From: Amedibacillus dolichus DSM 3991
GTDB lineage: Bacteria; Bacillota_I; Bacilli_A; Erysipelotrichales; Erysipelotrichaceae
Assembly (NCBI RefSeq): GCF_000154285.1
Contig: NZ_DS483462.1
Coordinates: 2,523 to 58,373, forward strand
DNA length: 55,851 bases
Direction of reading: 5' to 3'
The stretch's first letter is position 1; the number at the start of each line of letters is the position of its first letter. Of the stretch, positions 42,141 through 50,689 are shown piece by piece. A program made the translations under genes and the position numbers. The notes below the pieces were generated by a model, which worked only from the letters and a program-made list of their open reading frames with translations, was not told where the DNA came from and searched no databases.

Positions 42141-43769
42141 ATGAAAACAGTAATTAAAAAAATCGGAATCAATGGTGAAGGAATCGGTTATTTGAATCGT
42201 ACGCCGGTATTTGTGCCGGGAGCTTTGCTTGATGAGGAAATTGATGTAAAAATTGTTACTAAGGAAAAGCGCTATGCGATAGGTAGTGTGAACTATATTA
42301 TTAAGAAAAGCAAGGATCGCATACAGCCGAAATGTTTTGTGCATCATGCATGTAAAGGGTGTCCGCTGATGATTGCGAAATATCCTGCACAACTACAGTA
42401 TAAGCGTTCTTTATTGAAGCAGTCATTGATAAAATATGCACAGGTTGATCCTCGTAAAGTCGAAAAAGTTATCGGCAGTGAGGAAATCTTCGGATATCGC
42501 AATCAATGTAAGCTTCCGGTTTCATTGAATAAGGAAGGACAGCTTTGCAGTGGGTTTTATCTTCCAAACTCTAATATTTTTACGGAAATGAAGAAATGCA
42601 TTGTTCATGATCGGGGAGTAGAGCGTATTCGTCATGAGGTTATTGAGGTGTTAAAAAGGTTTGGTATACAGCCATATAATCATCATACAAAATCGGGAAT
42701 ACGTTCTTTGGTTGTACGTGGTTTTGATGGAAAGTATCAATGCACATTAGTAACCGGTCATGACGAGCTGTCTTGTTCGTTAATAGAGGATATTTTACAT
42801 ATTAGAGGAATGTATAGCTTATGGCAGAGCATTCATACAGTGAAAAATACAGCAGAGGTATTTGGAAAGCAAATGGTTCATTTAGGTGGGGAGAAACAAC
42901 TTCCGTTCCATTTCGATGGTTTGGATTTGGAAGTATCACCACGTTCCTTCTTTCAGCTAAATACGGCACAGGCTAAGGTGTTATACCAAACGATTGCTTC
43001 ACTTGTAAAAGGGCATAAGAAGCGAATTGTGGAAGCGTATAGTGGAATCGGAGCGATTTCTTTATATTTGAGGGATAAAGCAGATGAGATTATCGGAATT
43101 GAAACGATTAAGGACGCTGTTGTGAATGCAAATCAAAATGCGAAGCGTAATCATTGTGAGCATGTGAGATTTCTATGTGATGATGCAGCTAGTAAGCTTA
43201 CGTATTTATCGAAAAATAAGGAGATTGATGTACTTGTGGTCGATCCGCCAAGAAGCGGTTTGGACGATGCGATGTTGGAGTGTCTTTTGAGAAGTAAGAT
43301 TAAGGAAATTATTTATGTTTCTTGTAATCCGGCAACGTTAGGGAAAAATTTGGCTGTGTTGCAGGAAAAGTATAGAGTACAGAGGGTTATTCCGATTGAT
43401 ATGTTTCCTAATACACAGCATGTTGAGACGGTAGTTCTTTTGTCCCACAAAAAAGCCGATAGTTATATCCACATTGATGTGGAGTTTGGAGAGGGCGAGG
43501 GCAAGATTCCGGTAGATAGTATTGCTAAAAGAGCCGAAGCGTACAAGCCCAAAGAAAAAGTGACCTACAAAATGATTAAGGAGTACATAGAAGCGAAATA
43601 CGGCTTCAAGGTACATACCGCGTATATCGCAGAGGTAAAGCGAAATTTGGGATTGCCGATGTATGATGCTCCTAATGCGGTAGAAGAATTGAAACAGCCG
43701 AGGAAACATCCGACACCAGAAAAGGTAGAAGCAATCAAAGATGCACTTCGTTATTTTGCAGTGATATAA
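42141..43769 (+). CDS. rlmD: 23S rRNA (uracil-5-)-methyltransferase with element-borne C-terminal extension
   Basis: RlmD/RumA methylates a uracil of 23S rRNA with SAM. The chromosomal part (1-437) has an N-terminal OB-like segment, a Cys cluster (KCFVHHACKGCPLMI) typical of the iron-sulphur-binding members, VEAYSGIGAISLYL (SAM site), VVDPPRSGLDDAM and the catalytic Cys in IYVSCNPATLGKNL. The normal end is HVETVVLLSHK. Here the frame runs on for about 105 residues (438-542), a mixed charged and helical domain with KVTYKMIKEYIEAKYGFKV and ending ALRYFAVI. Conjugative elements of this type are known to integrate at the rumA 3' end; the extra residues are therefore probably supplied by the element. 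Whether they alter methylation is unknown. Confidence 0.9.
   Translation: MKTVIKKIGINGEGIGYLNRTPVFVPGALLDEEIDVKIVTKEKRYAIGSVNYIIKKSKDRIQPKCFVHHACKGCPLMIAKYPAQLQYKRSLLKQSLIKYAQVDPRKVEKVIGSEEIFGYRNQCKLPVSLNKEGQLCSGFYLPNSNIFTEMKKCIVHDRGVERIRHEVIEVLKRFGIQPYNHHTKSGIRSLVVRGFDGKYQCTLVTGHDELSCSLIEDILHIRGMYSLWQSIHTVKNTAEVFGKQMVHLGGEKQLPFHFDGLDLEVSPRSFFQLNTAQAKVLYQTIASLVKGHKKRIVEAYSGIGAISLYLRDKADEIIGIETIKDAVVNANQNAKRNHCEHVRFLCDDAASKLTYLSKNKEIDVLVVDPPRSGLDDAMLECLLRSKIKEIIYVSCNPATLGKNLAVLQEKYRVQRVIPIDMFPNTQHVETVVLLSHKKADSYIHIDVEFGEGEGKIPVDSIAKRAEAYKPKEKVTYKMIKEYIEAKYGFKVHTAYIAEVKRNLGLPMYDAPNAVEELKQPRKHPTPEKVEAIKDALRYFAVI
43419..43436 (+). other. Candidate left attachment region (attL) in the rlmD 3' end
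   Basis: These bases encode HVETVV, the conserved end of RlmD, and are the last before protein similarity to ordinary RlmD stops. The element side begins soon after. The exact crossover base cannot be set without the right end, which is outside the window. Confidence 0.5.
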
Positions 43770-43800
43770 AACTTTACTTACAATCGAATATTTCTTACAT

Positions 43801-43837
43801 AGCCGTTTATTCATTTATTTGAGTAAGCGGCTTTTTT
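43801..43837 (+). terminator. Terminator after rlmD
   Basis: AGCCGTTTA and TAAGCGGCT form a stem with one mismatch, followed by TTTTT. Confidence 0.8.
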
Positions 43838-43838
43838 C

Positions 43839-43868
43839 ATCCCTATTTTTCGGAATAGGGATATTTTT
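43839..43868 (+). terminator. Second hairpin before parA
   Basis: A perfect ATCCCTATT-TTTCGG-AATAGGGAT stem, followed by ATTTTTT. With the hairpin just upstream it forms a tandem terminator isolating the element from rlmD; it may also be an attenuator for parA. Confidence 0.6.
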
Positions 43869-43888
43869 TGTAGAAGGAGGAGGTTTAT

Positions 43889-44710
43889 TTGAACACGCAA
43901 ATCATCGCCATCGCCAACCAGAAAGGCGGCGTTGGCAAAACAACAACCTGTGCGAACTTGGGAATAGGTCTGGCACAGGCCGGAAAGAAAGTGCTTCTGA
44001 TTGACGGGGACCCGCAAGGAAGCCTGACAATCAGCTTGGGAAATCCGCAACCGGACAAGCTGCCATTTACACTGTCGGATGCAATGGGCAAAATTCTGAT
44101 GGATCAGCCTATACGCCCCGGAGAAGGTATTCTGCATCATGCAGAAGGCGTTGACCTGATGCCTGCGGACATCCAGTTATCCGGTATGGAGGTATCCCTG
44201 GTAAACGCCATGAGCCGTGAGACTATCTTGCGGCAATATCTGGACACGCTGAAGGGGCAATACTCCCATATCCTCATCGACTGCCAGCCCTCCCTGGGTA
44301 TGCTCACAGTCAATGCGCTGGCCGCTGCGAACAGGATCATAATTCCCGTTCAGGCAGAGTATCTGCCCGCCAAAGGACTGGAACAGCTGCTCTCCACGGT
44401 AAACAAGGTAAAGCGGCAGATCAACCCCAAGCTCCAGATAGACGGTATCCTGCTGACGATGGTGGACAGCCGAACCAACTTTGCCAAAGAGATCTCCGCG
44501 CTCCTGCGTGAGACCTATGGCAGCAAGATCAAAGTATTCGGCACAGAGATCCCCCACTCTGTCCGGGCAAAGGAAATTAGCGCAGAGGGAAAAAGTATTT
44601 TCGCCCATGACCCTGGCGGCAAAGTGGCAGAGGGGTATCGAAATCTGACGAAGGAGGTGTTGAAACTTGAAAAGCAGCGCGAAAAAAATAGAGCTGGCCT
44701 CGGTAGATGA
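43889..44710 (+). CDS. parA: ParA-family ATPase
   Basis: A 273-residue ParA/Soj ATPase that drives partition of the excised circular element. The deviant Walker A is ANQKGGVGKTTTCANLG at the N-terminus, Walker A' region LLIDGDPQG, Walker B HILIDCQPSLGML. No N-terminal DNA-binding domain is present. The start is a TTG placed behind GGAGGAGG. The 3' end overlaps parB by 44 bases. Confidence 0.95.
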   Translation: MNTQIIAIANQKGGVGKTTTCANLGIGLAQAGKKVLLIDGDPQGSLTISLGNPQPDKLPFTLSDAMGKILMDQPIRPGEGILHHAEGVDLMPADIQLSGMEVSLVNAMSRETILRQYLDTLKGQYSHILIDCQPSLGMLTVNALAAANRIIIPVQAEYLPAKGLEQLLSTVNKVKRQINPKLQIDGILLTMVDSRTNFAKEISALLRETYGSKIKVFGTEIPHSVRAKEISAEGKSIFAHDPGGKVAEGYRNLTKEVLKLEKQREKNRAGLGR

Positions 44711-45593
44711 TCTATTCTCCACCGAAGAAGGCCGTCAAGATGCAAAGCTGGAAAAGATTCAGGAGATTCCGCTGTCTGAGCTGCATCCCTTTAGGAACCA
44801 CCCATTCAAAGTCAAGGATGACGAAGCCATGATGGAGACCGCTGACAGTATCAAGCAGTATGGCGTTCTGGTTCCGGCGATTGCTCGACCGGACCCAGAG
44901 GGCGGTTATGAGCTGGTAGCCGGACACAGGCGGCACAGAGCCAGTGAACTGGCAGACAAGGAGACCATGCCAGTCATTGTTCGGGATTTGGATGATGATG
45001 CCGCCACGATCATTATGGTTGACAGCAATTTGCAACGAGAAAGCTTGCTCCCAAGTGAAAGAGCCTTTGCCTACAAGATGAAGCTGGACGCCATGAAACA
45101 TCAGGGAGAGCGAGTTGATTTAACTTCGTCCCAAGTTGGGACGAAGTTGAGAGCCGATGAAATATTGGCTCAGCAGGCTGGTTCAAGCAGAAATCAAATT
45201 CAGCGCTATATCCGTCTGACAGAGTTGATTCCCGAACTGCTGGACATGGTGGATGAAAAGAAGATTGCCCTGAACCCTGCCTATGAGCTGTCCTTTCTCA
45301 AAAAGGAGGAACAGGTAGACCTGTTGGACGCAATGGACAGCGAACAGGCTACCCCTTCTCTTTCTCAAGCCCAGCGGCTCAAGAAATACAGTCAGGAGGG
45401 GCATCTGACCCTCGATATGATGCGTGTCATCATGGGTGAGGAAAAGAAAAGCGATCTGGACCGAGTGACATTTACCTCTGACACCTTGCGGAAGTATTTC
45501 CCTAAAAGCTATACGCCCCAGCGGATGCAGGAAACCATCATCAAGCTGCTGGAGGCATGGCAGAAAAAGCGTCAGAGAGACCAGGAACGATGA
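44667..45593 (+). CDS. parB: ParB-family partition protein
   Basis: A 308-residue ParB/Spo0J protein, partner of ParA. The ParB/Srx nuclease-like domain (about 30-120) contains ELHPFRNHPF, the C-motif GHRRHRASELA and ERSLLPSE-type SNLQRESLLPSERA. The HTH domain follows at about 160-190 (LAQQAGSSRNQIQRYIRLTELI). The start is a TTG after AAGGAGG. I did not find an obvious parS repeat in the surrounding bases. Confidence 0.93.
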   Translation: MKSSAKKIELASVDDLFSTEEGRQDAKLEKIQEIPLSELHPFRNHPFKVKDDEAMMETADSIKQYGVLVPAIARPDPEGGYELVAGHRRHRASELADKETMPVIVRDLDDDAATIIMVDSNLQRESLLPSERAFAYKMKLDAMKHQGERVDLTSSQVGTKLRADEILAQQAGSSRNQIQRYIRLTELIPELLDMVDEKKIALNPAYELSFLKKEEQVDLLDAMDSEQATPSLSQAQRLKKYSQEGHLTLDMMRVIMGEEKKSDLDRVTFTSDTLRKYFPKSYTPQRMQETIIKLLEAWQKKRQRDQER

Positions 45594-45605
45594 AAGGAGC
45601 CGCCT

Positions 45606-45881
45606 ATGAGGGATATTTCAGCCCGTGAGCTGAAAGGACACAACATTCTCGCCGTAGAGAGGTTTTGGGATGACACACGCTGGATGATTGAGTTTTCCGT
45701 CCTGCGTCCCAGCGCAGCTTACGGCAGTCCCGGAGAGGAAATGCGGCTGTTTTTGACCGAGGACGGGTATCAGGCCGCTCTGCAAAGCCAGCAGCGCCGG
45801 GAGATCAAGATCAAGCGTTACGCTCGTGTGATTGAGGGACATATCCTCGATTTCAAACCGGGAAAACGCCGCCGCTCATAA
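45606..45881 (+). CDS. Conserved small element protein (DUF5720-like), copy 1
   Basis: A 91-residue basic protein. Its middle and end (MRLFLTEDGYQAALQSQQ, IKIKRYARVIEGHIL) match the protein at 47445-47756 in the same order (TRLFLSDTGYEKALDSQE, IKILSHAKVRQGNLH), so they are paralogues. I associate this family with DUF5720 of conjugative transposons, but the number is from memory. Function unknown. Preceded by AAAGGAG; next to parB. Confidence 0.7.
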   Translation: MRDISARELKGHNILAVERFWDDTRWMIEFSVLRPSAAYGSPGEEMRLFLTEDGYQAALQSQQRREIKIKRYARVIEGHILDFKPGKRRRS

Positions 45882-45904
45882 ACCCATACAACGAAAGGAA
45901 AGGA

Positions 45905-46096
45905 ATGACTATGTGTACGGTAAAGGAAATTCAAGAAGCAATCCGGGAAGATTGCAAATCTCAGCATGACATGGATACAACGGATATTGACCGCGTGATG
46001 CAAACACTTCCTTTCGCCCAGGAGGAGCCATTTGCAGAGGCGCGTCTTCAAAAGCCGCTGTTTTGGTTCTATGCAAGAAAATTTGAAAAGTGTTGA
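45905..46096 (+). CDS. Small hypothetical element protein
   Basis: A 63-residue frame (VKEIQEAIREDC at its start) with a ribosome site GAAAGGAAAGG. Composition is mostly helical and acidic, and it ends WFYARKFEKC. I do not recognise it. Position between two conserved element genes supports it being real; the ATG at 45911 is an alternative start. Confidence 0.55.
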   Translation: MTMCTVKEIQEAIREDCKSQHDMDTTDIDRVMQTLPFAQEEPFAEARLQKPLFWFYARKFEKC

Positions 46097-46162
46097 ACAC
46101 CGCAATTCTTTGGAATGAGGATTGCGGTTTTTTGTACCCAAAATTCAGAAGGAGTGAGGTCG

Positions 46163-47041
46163 ATGGCCGTTTTTCGCATTGAACGGACCCGTGATTATAC
46201 CGTGATGAGCAATCATCATTTACGAAATGCAAATCTGTCGTTAAAAGCCAAGGGGCTGCTTTCCATGATGCTGTCTTTGCCAGAGGACTGGAATTACACC
46301 ACCCGTGGTCTTGCAAAGATTTGTAAGGAGGGCGTGGATGCCATAGGCGCTGCGTTGCGGGAATTGGAGGCTGCCGGTTACATTGTGCGGCACAAACTGC
46401 GTGACCGCCAGGGACGCATCAGTGATACGGAGTATGTCATATATGAGCAGCCACAGCCGAAGAACCCGGATACGCCCCAGCCGGATATGGCTTCACCAGA
46501 TACGGAAAACCCGTATCTGGATAAACCGGATACGGAAAAGCCCGCAGAATTAAATATAGAGAAATCAAATACAGAAAAAACAATTACTTATGGATCAAGT
46601 ACCGATTCTATTCCCTTCCGGGAGCCAGCGGCAGCACAGCTGCCGGAACGGAAAGGAAGGGATGCGATGTCTGTCTCAGAGATGGAAAGTTATCGGGATT
46701 TGATTCTGGAGAACATCGAGTATGACCACCTGTGCCGGGAGTTTACCACCTACCGGGAGGACCTGGACGAGATTGTGGAGCTGATGGTGGAGACTGTCTG
46801 CGCCAAGCGGAAAACCACCCGGATCGCTGGCAGTGACTTCCCCCATGAGGTGGTGCGCTCCCGTTTTTTGAAGCTGGACAGCGAGCATATCCGGTTTGTC
46901 ATGGACAGCTTACAGAAAAACACCACCGAGGTCCGCAACATGAAGCAGTATCTGCTTGCGGTGCTGTTCAACGCGCCGACCACGATCAGCAACCACTACA
47001 CTGCACAAGTCAACCACGATATGTATGCAGGCGGCTGGTAA
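46163..47041 (+). CDS. Replication initiator protein A-type (RepA_N/DUF6017)
   Basis: A 292-residue protein with an N-terminal helix-turn-helix region related to replication initiator A proteins (MAVFRIERTRDYTVMSNHHL then LSLKAKGLLSMMLSLPEDWNYTTRGLA). A Pro-rich low-complexity linker with repeated PDT units (about 105-145) leads to a C-terminal domain (about 175-290, containing MSVSEMESYRDLILENI) of the kind often named DUF6017. It probably initiates replication of the excised circle. GGAGTGAGG precedes the ATG. Alternative role: transcription regulator. Confidence 0.85.
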   Translation: MAVFRIERTRDYTVMSNHHLRNANLSLKAKGLLSMMLSLPEDWNYTTRGLAKICKEGVDAIGAALRELEAAGYIVRHKLRDRQGRISDTEYVIYEQPQPKNPDTPQPDMASPDTENPYLDKPDTEKPAELNIEKSNTEKTITYGSSTDSIPFREPAAAQLPERKGRDAMSVSEMESYRDLILENIEYDHLCREFTTYREDLDEIVELMVETVCAKRKTTRIAGSDFPHEVVRSRFLKLDSEHIRFVMDSLQKNTTEVRNMKQYLLAVLFNAPTTISNHYTAQVNHDMYAGGW

Positions 47042-47089
47042 ACAGCCGCTTTTCTGCTGCCCGGATACACCGGGAGAAAGGATTTTGCC

Positions 47090-47452
47090 ATGAAACGACC
47101 CCTTGCTTACATTACGGCTCCCTGGAGCAACAGACAGTATGAGAACGCCGAGAACGCTGCGGCCTACTGCCGTCAGGTGTACGACGCCGGGTATTCGCCC
47201 ATCTGCCCGGTGCTGTTCCTGCCCACCTTCCTCAAGGACGACATTCCCCAGGAACACAAGGACGGTCTGGATATGGCGCGGGACTACCTGCGCCGTTCCC
47301 ATGTGCTGGTGGTCTGCGGCCACGGCATCGACGAGATCGTGAAGAATGACATTGCCACCGCCGAGCGCCTGCGGATTACCGCCACCACCCTGGACGGCAT
47401 CCTGACCGTGAAGGGCCAGGGGCGTGGGAAAGGAGGTGCGCGCCATGCCTGA
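47090..47452 (+). CDS. DUF4406 protein (nucleoside 2-deoxyribosyltransferase-like)
   Basis: A 120-residue protein with a Rossmann-like start (YITAPWSN) and a motif order (AAYCRQVYDAGYSPICPVLFLP; RRSHVLVVCGHGIDE) that relates it to nucleoside 2-deoxyribosyltransferase-like DUF4406 proteins, frequent in Tn1549-type elements. Whether it acts on nucleotides is unknown. Its 3' end overlaps the next gene by 8 bases. GC content is especially high here. Confidence 0.8.
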   Translation: MKRPLAYITAPWSNRQYENAENAAAYCRQVYDAGYSPICPVLFLPTFLKDDIPQEHKDGLDMARDYLRRSHVLVVCGHGIDEIVKNDIATAERLRITATTLDGILTVKGQGRGKGGARHA

Positions 47453-47756
47453 GCGTAAGACTGTGGGCCAGCTGATGGAGGAAATGCGCCTCAAGGCCGG
47501 GGCGCAGAACTACCACGGCCACGAATACATGGATTTGCAACGGTTTGCCGAGGACACCCGGCACATGATTATTTTTGATGTGCTGACGAACGATTCCCCT
47601 GTTGGCTGGAAAGGCGAACGAACCCGCCTGTTCCTGTCGGATACCGGTTATGAAAAAGCACTGGATAGTCAGGAAAAGGGGCAGATTAAGATTTTGAGCC
47701 ACGCAAAGGTGCGTCAGGGCAATCTGCACTATGACCGTACTGACCAGTTACGCTAA
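47445..47756 (+). CDS. Conserved small element protein (DUF5720-like), copy 2
   Basis: A 103-residue protein, paralogous to 45606-45881 (TRLFLSDTGYEKALDSQE). It starts with KTVGQLMEEMRLKAG, a helical segment that the first copy lacks. Function unknown. AAAGGAGG precedes the ATG. Confidence 0.72.
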   Translation: MPERKTVGQLMEEMRLKAGAQNYHGHEYMDLQRFAEDTRHMIIFDVLTNDSPVGWKGERTRLFLSDTGYEKALDSQEKGQIKILSHAKVRQGNLHYDRTDQLR

Positions 47757-47854
47757 GGAGGGCGGTATGAAGCGTTATCTTCTGCGGCGGCTGGTGGTTC
47801 CGCCTTAGCAAAAATGAGATTCCCTGCAAACTTCGTGGAAAGGAGGCGTTGAAA

Positions 47855-48355
47855 ATGCAGGAAGAAGTGGAAAACAGAACTTTGACGCTGGTTGTCAGTG
47901 GAACAAAGTTTACCGGCAGAATGTTTAAGGCTGCCATAAGCAAGTACATGGCACATCGAAAGGAAAAGAAGCTGGAAAAACAGAGAAGCCGTGATGCGCC
48001 GGTTGTTCCGCATGGAAAACAGACTGTGAAGCAGCTTGTCGGGCAGAATCAGGGAATATCCAACATTGAGATCACAGACCCCTCTATCAAGGAGTTTGAG
48101 AAAATCGCCCGGAAATATGGTGTGGATTATGCGGTGAAAAAGGACCGCAGCAGTTCTCCGCCAAAGTACCTGATTTTTTTCAAAGGCCGTGATGCAGATG
48201 CTCTGACAGCAGCTTTTACAGAGTACACCAACAAAAAAGTCAAAAAGGCAACGAAAACAGAGCGCTCGTCCGTACTGGCAAAACTTAACCAGTTCAAAGA
48301 GATGGTTAAAAATGCTGTGGTGGATCGCACCAAGCGAAAGGAGCTGGAACGATGA
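47855..48355 (+). CDS. PcfB family (DUF3801) protein
   Basis: A 166-residue basic protein of the PcfB/DUF3801 type, an accessory relaxosome or coupling factor of Gram-positive conjugation. Seen: GTKFTGRMFKAAISKYM, KQTVKQLVGQNQGISNIEI, KEFEKIARKYGVDYAVKKD and YLIFFKGRDADALTAAF. The ATG behind AAAGGAGGCG is preferred. Its end overlaps virD4 by ATGA, the usual arrangement for PcfB and the coupling protein. Confidence 0.88.
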   Translation: MQEEVENRTLTLVVSGTKFTGRMFKAAISKYMAHRKEKKLEKQRSRDAPVVPHGKQTVKQLVGQNQGISNIEITDPSIKEFEKIARKYGVDYAVKKDRSSSPPKYLIFFKGRDADALTAAFTEYTNKKVKKATKTERSSVLAKLNQFKEMVKNAVVDRTKRKELER

Positions 48356-50181
48356 AAAAGACATTGGACATCAAAAAGCTCATTTTGCTGAATATGCCGT
48401 ATATCCTGATGGGACTGTTTGCTACCAATTTTGGAGAAGCATGGCGAATGGCACAAGGGGCGGATGCTTCAGAAAAGTTTCTTTCGCTGATTGCGGTTCT
48501 GCCTGGAGCGCTGGAAAGTTTCTGGCCAAGCCTGCATCCATTGGACTTGTTGGTAGGGCTGTGCTGTGGAGGCAGTCTGAGGCTGGCGGTGTATCTTAAA
48601 AGCAAGAACGCCAAGAAATATCGACATGGTTTGGAATATGGTTCGGCCCGCTGGGGAACCCGTGAGGATATTGCACCTTACGTTGATCCTGTATTTCAGA
48701 ACAATGTGATTCTGACGAAAACGGAGAGCCTGACCATGAACAGCCGCCCCAAGGACCCAAAGACTGCCAGAAACAAAAATGTACTGGTGATTGGCGGCTC
48801 CGGTTCCGGTAAGACCCGCTTCTGGCTCAAACCGAATCTGATGCAGATGCACAGCTCCTATGTTGTGACGGACCCGAAGGGAACAATTCTGGTGGAGTGC
48901 GGAAAAATGCTCCAAAGGGGTGCGCCCAAGCTGGGGAAGGACGGGAAGCCAGTAAAAGATAAAAATGGCAAAGTCATTTATGAACCGTATCGTATCAAAG
49001 TGTTGAACACCATCAATTTCAAAAAATCCATGCACTATAATCCATTTGCGTATATTCACAGCGAAAAGGATATTTTGAAGCTGGTGACAACGCTGATCGC
49101 CAATACCAAAGGCGAGGGAAAAGCCGGGGACGATTTCTGGGTCAAGGCAGAAACGCTTCTGTACTGTGCCCTTATCGGATATATCCATTATGAGGCTCCG
49201 GTGGAGGAACAAAACTTCTCCACCCTCATTGAGTTCATCAACGCCATGGAAGTCCGTGAGGATGACGAGGAGTTCAAAAACCCCGTAGACCTGATGTTTG
49301 ATGCACTGGAAGCCGAGAAGCCAAACCACTTTGCGGTGCGCCAGTATAAGAAATATAAGCTGGCCGCCGGCAAAACAGCCAAGTCGATTTTGATTTCCTG
49401 CGGTGCGCGTCTGGCCGTATTTGATATTGCGGAGCTGCGCGAGGTTACATCCTACGATGAGTTGGAGCTGGATACGCTGGGAGACCGGAAAACCGCTCTG
49501 TTCCTCATTATGAGCGATACGGACGATTCCTTTAACTTCCTGATCTCCATGTGCTACACCCAGCTTTTCAACCTGCTTTGCGAAAAAGCTGACGATGTGT
49601 ATGGCGGTAGGCTCCCGGTTCATGTGCGCTGCCTTATCGACGAGTGCGCCAACATCGGCCAGATTCCCAAACTGGAAAAGCTGGTGGCTACCATCCGAAG
49701 CCGTGAGATCTCAGCCTGTCTGGTGTTGCAGGCGCAAAGCCAGCTGAAAGCCATCTACAAGGACAACGCCGATACCATCATCGGCAATATGGATACCTCC
49801 ATTTTCCTGGGCGGTAAGGAGCCGACCACTCTCAAGGAGCTGGCCGCAGTGCTGGGTAAGGAAACCATCGACACCTACAACACCGGAGAGAGCCGTGGGA
49901 GGGAAACATCCCATTCACTCAACTATCAAAAATTGGGGAAAGAGCTGATGAGCCAGGATGAGCTTGCTGTTATGGATGGCGGCAAGTGTATCCTCCAGCT
50001 GCGCGGTGTGCGTCCTTTCCTTTCGGATAAGTACGACATCACCAAGCACCCCAATTTCAAGTACACTGCCGACGCGGATGACAAGAACGCTTTTGATATT
50101 GAAGCATTCTTGTCCGCAAGGCTGAAACTCAAGCCCAATGAGGTCTGCGATGTATATGAAGTAGACACAAAGGGCGCTTAA
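48352..50181 (+). CDS. virD4: VirD4/TraG-type conjugative coupling protein
   Basis: A 609-residue type IV coupling ATPase that brings the relaxase-DNA complex to the secretion channel. Two or three N-terminal membrane helices (to about 75), then the ATPase: Walker A GGSGSGKTRFW at about 143-153 and Walker B CLIDECANIGQIP. The region VTDPKGTILVECG is typical. It starts inside the pcfB stop. Length is normal for the family. Confidence 0.95.
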   Translation: MKKTLDIKKLILLNMPYILMGLFATNFGEAWRMAQGADASEKFLSLIAVLPGALESFWPSLHPLDLLVGLCCGGSLRLAVYLKSKNAKKYRHGLEYGSARWGTREDIAPYVDPVFQNNVILTKTESLTMNSRPKDPKTARNKNVLVIGGSGSGKTRFWLKPNLMQMHSSYVVTDPKGTILVECGKMLQRGAPKLGKDGKPVKDKNGKVIYEPYRIKVLNTINFKKSMHYNPFAYIHSEKDILKLVTTLIANTKGEGKAGDDFWVKAETLLYCALIGYIHYEAPVEEQNFSTLIEFINAMEVREDDEEFKNPVDLMFDALEAEKPNHFAVRQYKKYKLAAGKTAKSILISCGARLAVFDIAELREVTSYDELELDTLGDRKTALFLIMSDTDDSFNFLISMCYTQLFNLLCEKADDVYGGRLPVHVRCLIDECANIGQIPKLEKLVATIRSREISACLVLQAQSQLKAIYKDNADTIIGNMDTSIFLGGKEPTTLKELAAVLGKETIDTYNTGESRGRETSHSLNYQKLGKELMSQDELAVMDGGKCILQLRGVRPFLSDKYDITKHPNFKYTADADDKNAFDIEAFLSARLKLKPNEVCDVYEVDTKGA

Positions 50182-50293
50182 TTTCGTTCCGCTTTAGAAG
50201 GGAGTGATCTTATCTATTCGCCGCATCTGCCCTCTATGGGCCATTGGCGTACAAAGCGGACAATCGCAAGAAAAAAATAATGAAAAAGGAGGA

Positions 50294-50344
50294 CAGCCGG
50301 AATCATGCCCCCGGAAACCGGGCGGCAGATTGTTCCGGCTTTTG
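50294..50344 (+). other. Hairpin in the virD4-maff2 gap
   Basis: AGCCGGAA and TTCCGGCT pair over a loop that holds CCCCGG/CCGGG; the stem is followed by TTTTG. It may act as a weak terminator or processing site that separates expression of the pilin-like gene from virD4. Confidence 0.5.
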
Positions 50345-50401
50345 TATGCCTATGAAACATGACAAACCTATTTTTTAATCAGATTCCGGCTAACAAACTA
50401 T

Positions 50402-50620
50402 ATGGCATTTTTTGAACAGGCAATTACCGTTCTTCAGACTCTCGTTATCGCTCTCGGTGCTGGTCTTGGTATCTGGGGCGTCATCAACCTCCTCGAAGGT
50501 TACGGAAACGACAACCCTGGTGCAAAATCACAGGGCATGAAGCAGCTCATGGCCGGTGCTGGTGTAGCCGTAGTCGGCATGGTCCTTGTACCTCTGCTCT
50601 CCGGGCTTTTCTCTGTCTAA
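50402..50620 (+). CDS. Maff2-family pilin-like protein (VirB2/TrbC-like)
   Basis: A 72-residue protein with two hydrophobic helices (ITVLQTLVIALGAGLGIWGVI and MAGAGVAVVGMVLVPLL) joined by a short polar loop (NDNPGAKSQG). This is the Maff2 family, thought to correspond to VirB2-type major pilin subunits. Unlike its neighbours the ATG has no clear Shine-Dalgarno sequence, although 220 non-coding bases precede it. Confidence 0.88.
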   Translation: MAFFEQAITVLQTLVIALGAGLGIWGVINLLEGYGNDNPGAKSQGMKQLMAGAGVAVVGMVLVPLLSGLFSV

Positions 50621-50689
50621 GCGTCTCCGTATGAAATCCTTGCCGCTCCCGCAGCTTTGCGGGGGCGGCGGAAAGGAGGTTGACACCGT

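Noticed and set aside
47767-47808. Reading frame of 13 codons behind AAGGAGGGCGG in the element
   Set aside because: The ribosome site is good but the frame is very short and Arg/Leu-rich; without conservation data I cannot separate it from a leftover translation start.
48469-49623. Minus-strand frame of 384 codons opposite virD4
   Set aside because: Its length reflects the GC-rich codon use of virD4 on the other strand; no family features or ribosome site are visible.
50281-50379. Frame of 32 codons in the virD4-maff2 gap
   Set aside because: No ribosome site and it runs through the hairpin; probably non-coding.
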